A DNA stretch of 64,000 nucleotides from Ctena decussata. Lineage: Eukaryota; Mollusca; Bivalvia; Lucinida; Lucinidae. The stretch spans positions 56,857,737 to 56,921,736 of the forward strand of contig OZ022505.1 of assembly GCA_963989385.1 (NCBI GenBank), in the 5' to 3' direction. Positions 58,735 through 64,000 of the stretch are shown piece after piece. Under the pieces are notes generated by a model, which worked only from the letters and a program-made list of their open reading frames with translations, made no database searches and was not told the origin of the DNA. Position 1 is the first letter of the stretch, and the number at the start of each line of letters is the position of its first letter. The translations under genes and the position numbers were made by a program.

Positions 58735-58925
58735 TTTCAGGGGAACTAACTCTGTCATTCTAATTTACGCCGTGCTTCTCAATATAGGTCAACTTTTAAA
58801 GGAAAGAATTTGCTCCTGTAGGAGCAAATTCTTTCCTTTAAAGGTAGACCCTTTTGGAAGAGGTTCTTCCTCCTGGTTTGCAAACAGGAGATCAAGAATT
58901 CCAAAGTAGTTTCCCTTTGAAAAAA
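58735..58925. repeat. Palindromic MITE family 5, best copy
   Basis: Core AAAGGAAAGAATTTGCTCCT meets its exact complement. Related, more decayed copies are seen near 22705-22800, 51740-51890, 57050-57120 and 59640-59790. Confidence 0.75.
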
Positions 58926-59169
58926 AACGAGAAAAAAAAACAAACAAACAAAAAAACCGTGGACAGCTTGCAGGTGTAACCGTATGACTTAAGTATCGGT
59001 AATATATTTTCTTACTATATTCTCCCTGTTCAAATCGGAATGTATATCGCCCGGGGATCGGTTCCATGTCCAGGCACGTCCGAGTTCTTAAGTCTCTCCC
59101 CGCCATCTCCAGATTAATGTTGTTTGGAGGACTTCTGAAACCAGAAAGTGCAGCGCTGCGTGAAAAATA

Positions 59170-59440
59170 CATGAATGGATGACTTGCAGTATTACGTTCT
59201 TTTTAACAATATTTCAGTCATATAAGGATGATTGGTGACCGTTATTAATAAAAGGCAATGTGCAATGGAAATTTAAAGAGTAACTACACTTCAGGAACTG
59301 ACTGAATCAGATCCCAAACCCTATCCCCAACATCAAAGGGAAAGAACCCCGTTTACGGTTGGAAAGAATTTCGCCTCCATTCGGGACCGCTAGATCAGCT
59401 GGCCAGCGCTTAACCCCCGCTGAGCTACCGGGGCTCCTGC
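59170..59440 (-). mobile_element. SINE family Y copy with tRNA-like head
   Basis: On the minus strand the right end reads GGAGCCCCGGTAGCTCAGCG (box A-like) and continues to AGCGGTCCCGAATGG (degenerate box B). Body as in the 53845 copy. Confidence 0.65.
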
Positions 59441-59498
59441 TGCATGAAAAGGCCTCTTAGGTCATTTTTAACATAAAATATTCAAACAAGAATTCTCT

Positions 59499-59612
59499 TA
59501 GCTACCGGCATGCCGACAGTGAAGACTCTGATCAGACTGGGCGGATGATCAGGATTATCTGAGTCTTCGCGTGGCGCACAGTCACATTTTTTTCTTTTTC
59601 GAGTCGCGGCTC
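59499..59612. mobile_element. Palindromic MITE family 1, half copy J
   Basis: Only the right arm remains, from AGCTACCGGCATGCCGACAG to GAGTCGCGGCTC. Confidence 0.8.
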
Positions 59613-59788
59613 AAAATTTCATATTTCAAGGTGAATGGGTATTTTCAGGGGAAATAACTGTTTTCTTTTGCTCCCTTCTTTATGGCGGTCAATTCTCAAA
59701 AGAAAGAATGCGTGTTCTTAGAACCAAATTCTATCCTCTAAATGTAGATTACATATTGGAAGGGCTATGTCAACTTCGGAAGAAACCA

Positions 59789-60010
59789 GGGGCCATATTT
59801 ATAAAACGACTTAAGTGGTCGCTATACTGTTGCTAAGGCTAAATTTCTTTGAAGGAGATTCCCTACAACTATGAAATTTGCTCTGGAGGATCAGTCTGAA
59901 AAAGACTGTTCCTCCAGAGCAAATTTCATAGTTGTAGGAAATCTCCTTCATAGAAATTATGCCTTAGCAACAGCATAGCAACAACTTAAGTGCTTTTATA
60001 AATACGACCG
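59789..60010. mobile_element. Palindromic MITE family 4, copy 2
   Basis: Over 85 percent similar by eye to the 57819 copy, with ends GGGGCCATATTTATAAAACG and TTATAAATACGACCGC. Confidence 0.88.
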
Positions 60011-60082
60011 CAAGAAGTCATAAGAGATGCTTCCCTTCTAAAATTAGCGGGAGAAATAAGAACAGGGTCTGTACCAATACAA

Positions 60083-60113
<31 letters not shown>

Positions 60114-60128
60114 GAAAAAAGAAAAAAA
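60083..60128. repeat. (CA)n then poly-A tract
   Basis: A short CA run followed by about 30 A interrupted by G. Possibly a retroposon tail, but no body was recognised. Confidence 0.85.
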
Positions 60129-61194
60129 GTCTTACTCCAGTGTATAAAGGCTGATTATCAGATTTTCGTATGGACAGCGAAACATCCCTTCCGTGTAATT
60201 TCTACAGATTACACTCCATATATAGGACCTCGGGTTGGAAGAGAATATAGCGAGGTTTGTCCCTGGAATAAAGGTGCCAAACATATAATATACTGAGAGG
60301 CAAAAGAAACTATATGTATACAGGTAACGCAGTCTTCATTTTCCTTCAGATACCTGCATATCTGCAAAATATCTGGGCGCTATTGATAAATATGATTATT
60401 TTCGCATAATTTACGACAATTTTCAGTACAATCAGTCAAAGGATAAGGAAATGACATCGTTTTAAACGGACAAGGGGTCTTAGTCAACACTGTCGCTGGA
60501 GTAGCTCCCCTTTAAACATTCACTTCAGCCACCAGAAATTAATTCATGCATTTTTATGCATTACATTGAAAAAGGGATGAAAGGTTTGTAAGGACATGAC
60601 ACACTCTTAAATGAAAAACGGAGTTAAGTATCAAATTTTCGTACCAAGAAATGATGTTTTTGGCGTCTTCTGGTAAATATGCAATGAATTTGCTTTGAGT
60701 TCTGATAGGAAGTTCATTTGCAATTTTCTTTCAAAGAAACAAGTCTATGAGGTTCCGTTCAAGTGTGCACAAAGGCAAGAGGCCATACAACAATTCTCCG
60801 AAAATTTCAAGTGAAAACTTCTAACACCAGGGAAGGTAGAGTAAGATTTAATTCCCTATAGTTTTAATTCAAAGGGAGATAATTTGAGACATGTAGGATT
60901 TCTAACTACGGTTGATGCCGTTTGGTGGGAGTTTCAGATTAAATGACGGTGTGGTTTTACTCACAGACATTAGCGCAATACATTCGTGAAGTGCAGAATA
61001 CCATTTGCTATGTGCACAGCGAGTTTTGATTGGAACTGCTGAAATTGACTTAAGGCCCTTAACTCCATTATTAATGACTAAACAATTTGTATTTGTGATT
61101 TGCGGAGCTATACGATAGCCAAAATGAGGTTATTAATATTTCCACGCAGCCATTTCCACGAGACCCAGTATTCAACATCAAAACCTATATACTT
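60129..61194. other. Unannotated stretch
   Basis: AT-rich, no frame above background, no inverted ends and no tandem repeat seen. Confidence 0.45.
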
Positions 61195-62290
61195 TTAATT
61201 GCCTCTGAGTATATTAAGCAGTCACATAATAAATTTTTCTCCGTCATTATCTTGTTCCCTTCATATTTTGTTCTCTCGACTTTCTTTGACTACAGTGGTC
61301 ACATGATAATATCCAGTTCTCTTCATGTATTGTTCTCTCAGATATTTCTTGAGGTGATATTATAATATCTTGATAATACCCTGTTCTTTGTATGTCTTTT
61401 TCTCTCAGATCACTTTCTTGTAGCAATATTGAACTATCTTGAGGCCACTTGATAATATCTTGTTCCCTGAATGTAATGTTCTTTAGGATACTTTCTTGCA
61501 TAAATATTTAATATTATCTAGTCATAGGATAAAACCCTGTGTCCTAAATATCTTGTTTTCTCTTAATAAGTTTTATTGTCGCAATATAATACTATTACGT
61601 AGCCACATAATCATATGAGCCACGACACGAGAAAACCAACAAAGTGGTTGTGCGCCCTGCGCAGACTCAGATCGGCCTGGGCATCGGCCCAGTCTGATCA
61701 GACTTTTTGCTAAGCGATTAGAGGGTAGCTAAGGGTCTGTGCTACCTCCATGCGGACAGCGAATACTCTGATCAGACTGGGCGGATGCCCAGGCTGATCT
61801 GAGTCTGCGCTGGGCGCACAGCCACTTTGTTGGTTTTCTCGTGTCGCGGCTCAAATTATTATGCTCTTCTCTCCTTGTCTTGTTCCCTCCACAACTTATT
61901 CTTTCATAATAATTATTGTGCCGCTATTATTATATTATGTGGGCACATGATAATATCATGCTTTTCAATATTTTATTTTCTCCATAATCTTGTTCTCTCA
62001 GATAAATTTCTTGTGGCAATATTATACTATTAATTGGCTGCATAATAAATCTTGTTCCCTCAATATATTGTTCCCTCCATTTCTTGTTCATTCTGGGGCA
62101 ACACTATCAAATGATATGGCCTTATAATATTTTCTTGCTCCGTTATTATCATTTTCTTTCAGGAAAATATCTTGAGGTAGCAGGAGCATATACTGTTTCT
62201 CTCGAGGTATTATGCATTTATGTATCTTATCTGCCTTTTCTTGAGTGGAAATAATAAATTGTTTACCGAGGATAATATCCTTTACTCTCT
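61195..62290. repeat. Degenerate AT-rich repeat, interrupted by MITE copy K
   Basis: Recurrent blocks CATGATAATATC, TTGTTCTCTCAGAT, TTTCTTGTGGCAATATTATA at about 90-100-bp spacing on both sides of the MITE. The MITE therefore arrived later. Confidence 0.65.
61617..61852. mobile_element. Palindromic MITE family 1, copy K
   Basis: 236 bp, GAGCCACGACACGAG...CTCGTGTCGCGGCTC. The flanks ATAT/AAAT are close to a 4-bp duplication. It interrupts a degenerate AT-rich repeat. Confidence 0.9.
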
Positions 62291-62414
62291 ACATAATCAC
62301 TGGCTTCCTCAAGCCAGTCTGATAAAAAAGGTGGAGATACTGGTCGGTTGTCTCAGAGATCCTTAAGGTTTGGACGTTGGTCAGTAGAGCCTCAATAAAG
62401 TCACAGTTTATACC

Positions 62415-62530
62415 TAAGGAATGAATTTCATTCTTCTGATGTTTATCGAAGTATAAACTACATTGGGTCGCGTGCAAAGTAAGTGATTCCCGAAGGGGCT
62501 CATGTAAACTTTGCTAGCGACCTAATGTAC
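62415..62530. repeat. Palindromic repeat, copy 2
   Basis: Shares GATGTTTATCGAAGTATAAA, ACATTGGGTCGCGTGCAAAG and CTTTGCTAGCGACCTAATGT with the 48830 copy. Confidence 0.7.
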
Positions 62531-62599
62531 TACATTGCGTTTTAATGTGGTTTACCATAGGGCTTTTCAATAAATGCACGGACAATGTAAATATAAGAG

Positions 62600-63445
62600 C
62601 ATAACTTTTCACGGGCGAGTATAACTTTGCATGAGCCAAGGAAACTATCCTGGGCCCGAGTGCACAAAGGAGGCGTAAACTACGCCGGCGTAGCTTACGA
62701 ACGTCGGCGCAACTAAGTCTGTACTACGACTGTATTTTAATCCAAGAGCACGAAGCGATTTGTGAGTTTTGAAGCAATTTTACGACTTAGTTTACGACAC
62801 GCCTCGGTTGTGCACACGGATTAAAATTCTGCGACAGTTTTACGACGGACGTACGTCGAGCGTAGGCTTACGTTTGCTTTGTGCACTCGGCCCCTGTTGT
62901 CTCTCAATAATCAGTATAAACATATTAGTAGTTGGTGTCCATGGGCTCCCCAGTCATAACTCTTTACAACCACATGCATGTCATTGCACGAGCTTGTCTA
63001 TTGTTTACAAATTTATTCAAAATAAATCACCACCGCATGAACATAATCTTAGTAGTCATAACATATATGGCTCCCGGCTTATAAACCCATAGAGTAGATA
63101 TCAAGCTACCCAGACAGTTTATATACACAGTATATACACTGCCTGGAAACAGAACAGAACAGAACAGAGCTGCCTGGAATCCCTATAATGGTTCTTTGTG
63201 TGTAGAAGGTCTCCATGCCTACAGATTGAAGCCGGGAGCCATTTATGTAAAGTAACTCAAATGATTTTTTTTCATGTGGCAGTGATTTATTTTGAATAAA
63301 TTATTAGACACTGAATAGGCTCATGTGATTGTAAAGATAAATGACCAGTGAATCCATGGACACCAACTACTAGTAGGTTTGTGCTGAATATGGAGCGAAA
63401 CCATGGTAGTTTCCTTGGCTCATGCAAAGTTATGCTCGCTGAACA
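62600..63445. mobile_element. Foldback element interrupted by a second MITE
   Basis: TAACTTTGCATGAGCCAAGGAAACTA (62630s) pairs with TAGTTTCCTTGGCTCATGCA (63409-). TAGTAGTTGGTGTCCATGG (62929-) pairs with CCATGGACACCAACTACTA (63355-). ATTCAAAATAAATCAC pairs with GTGATTTATTTTGAAT. The left arm is split by the element at 62652-62894. Confidence 0.78.
62652..62894. mobile_element. 243-bp MITE with GGGCCCGAGTGCACAAAG ends
   Basis: Ends GGGCCCGAGTGCACAAAG and CTTTGTGCACTCGGCCCC are inverted repeats. The interior has TACGACTTAGT/ACTAAGTCGTA-like arms. It is nested in the left arm of the 62600-63445 foldback. Confidence 0.8.
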
Positions 63446-63827
63446 CTTATATCTGGTATAAGTTGAGTCTTCATTGAGGCTGTACCAATCAAATCCAAGC
63501 CCCAAGAATTTGTTGGTTTGCTTTGCTCTGCAGGTTAATTTGGACTGCACATTTAGGTTTGCGGCCCATTTTTACGCGATCCCAGTTACATGTAGCATAA
63601 TGCAAATCATCACTTCCGTCATTGCCAAGAGATACCAAAAAGGAAATTGAAAAGATCGAATGAAATGCCAAAAGAGACGCGTCGATTTTGAATTCACAGT
63701 TTTACTCACCACTCAATGAGGACGAAAACTCTGTTCTTCTGCCTCTGAAGAAGATGTCGAATTCCTGGTTTGGTAAAATGTCTTCATAGATGCATGCTCC
63801 ATTTAATCTGAAAAAAAAAATCCACTT

Positions 63828-64000
63828 GAGACGCCAACAAAGTGGTATCAGCGCCCAGCGAAGATTCAGATCAGCTTGGGCATCCGCCCAGTCTGATTAG
63901 AGTTCTAGCTGTGCGCTTAAAGAGTAGCACAGGCTCTAAGCTAGCTCCATGCGGACAACGAAGACTCTGATCAGACTGGGCGGATGTTCAGGCTGATCTG
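63828..64000. mobile_element. Palindromic MITE family 1, copy L (cut by window end)
   Basis: Starts GAGACGCCAACAAAGTGG with a shortened left end, then the usual arms. It runs off the right edge. Confidence 0.85.

Overview
The window looks like nuclear DNA of a lophotrochozoan animal, most likely a bivalve mollusc (inference). It has long AT-rich introns with GT-AG borders, a very dense load of small palindromic DNA transposons, a repeat opening with AGCTCACCTGAGCC of a kind I associate with bivalve genomes, a gustatory-receptor-like (GRL) 7TM gene, and a protein joining a VWA domain to MIB/HERC2 domains. There is no bacterial-style gene packing, and most short open frames are chance.

Gene 1 (+ strand, 953-46742) can be assembled completely from the sequence. 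Eighteen coding exons, all with AG/GT borders and compatible phases, sum to 2346 nt (781 codons plus TAA). The predicted protein has a short Cys cluster (CPVCxCxC), a coiled coil, an acidic Ser-rich linker, a VWA domain with an intact DxSxS MIDAS, a Gly/Ser linker, two MIB/HERC2 domains and a basic tail. One MIB/HERC2 exon has been tandemly copied inside the next intron, and the copy is dead (TGA).

Intron 12 (22595-32818) holds an antisense, structurally complete Ty3/gypsy LTR retrotransposon (24388-32615). It has two 235-bp LTRs that read identical, a GTGC target duplication, an open gag with three zinc knuckles, and an open 1707-codon pol with protease, RT, RNase H, integrase and chromodomain. 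In the gag/pol overlap there is a textbook -1 frameshift signal. This looks like a very young insertion.

Other introns carry a broken RTE-like LINE (8.3-10.7 kb), a 706-bp hAT-like element, a 2.27-kb foldback with 464-bp inverted repeats (34.6-36.8 kb), a 3.36-kb element with terminal hairpins and two internal tandem arrays (37.4-40.7 kb), a 905-bp mariner-like element with TA ends (41.2-42.1 kb), and a 1.54-kb TTAA-flanked foldback (44.5-46.0 kb).

Downstream of gene 1 come a dead mariner, a 45/46-bp tandem array capped by an inverted monomer (47.7-48.3 kb), more MITEs, and then gene 2 (+ strand, coding exon 52579-53706), the first exon of a GRL chemoreceptor with six membrane spans. Its last exon(s) were not found. 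From 53.7 kb to the end I see only repeats.

One roughly 236-bp, almost fully palindromic MITE family (GAGCCGCGACACG ends, 4-bp target duplications) has at least twelve full or partial copies. Three of them lie within about 30 bp of gene 1 splice sites.
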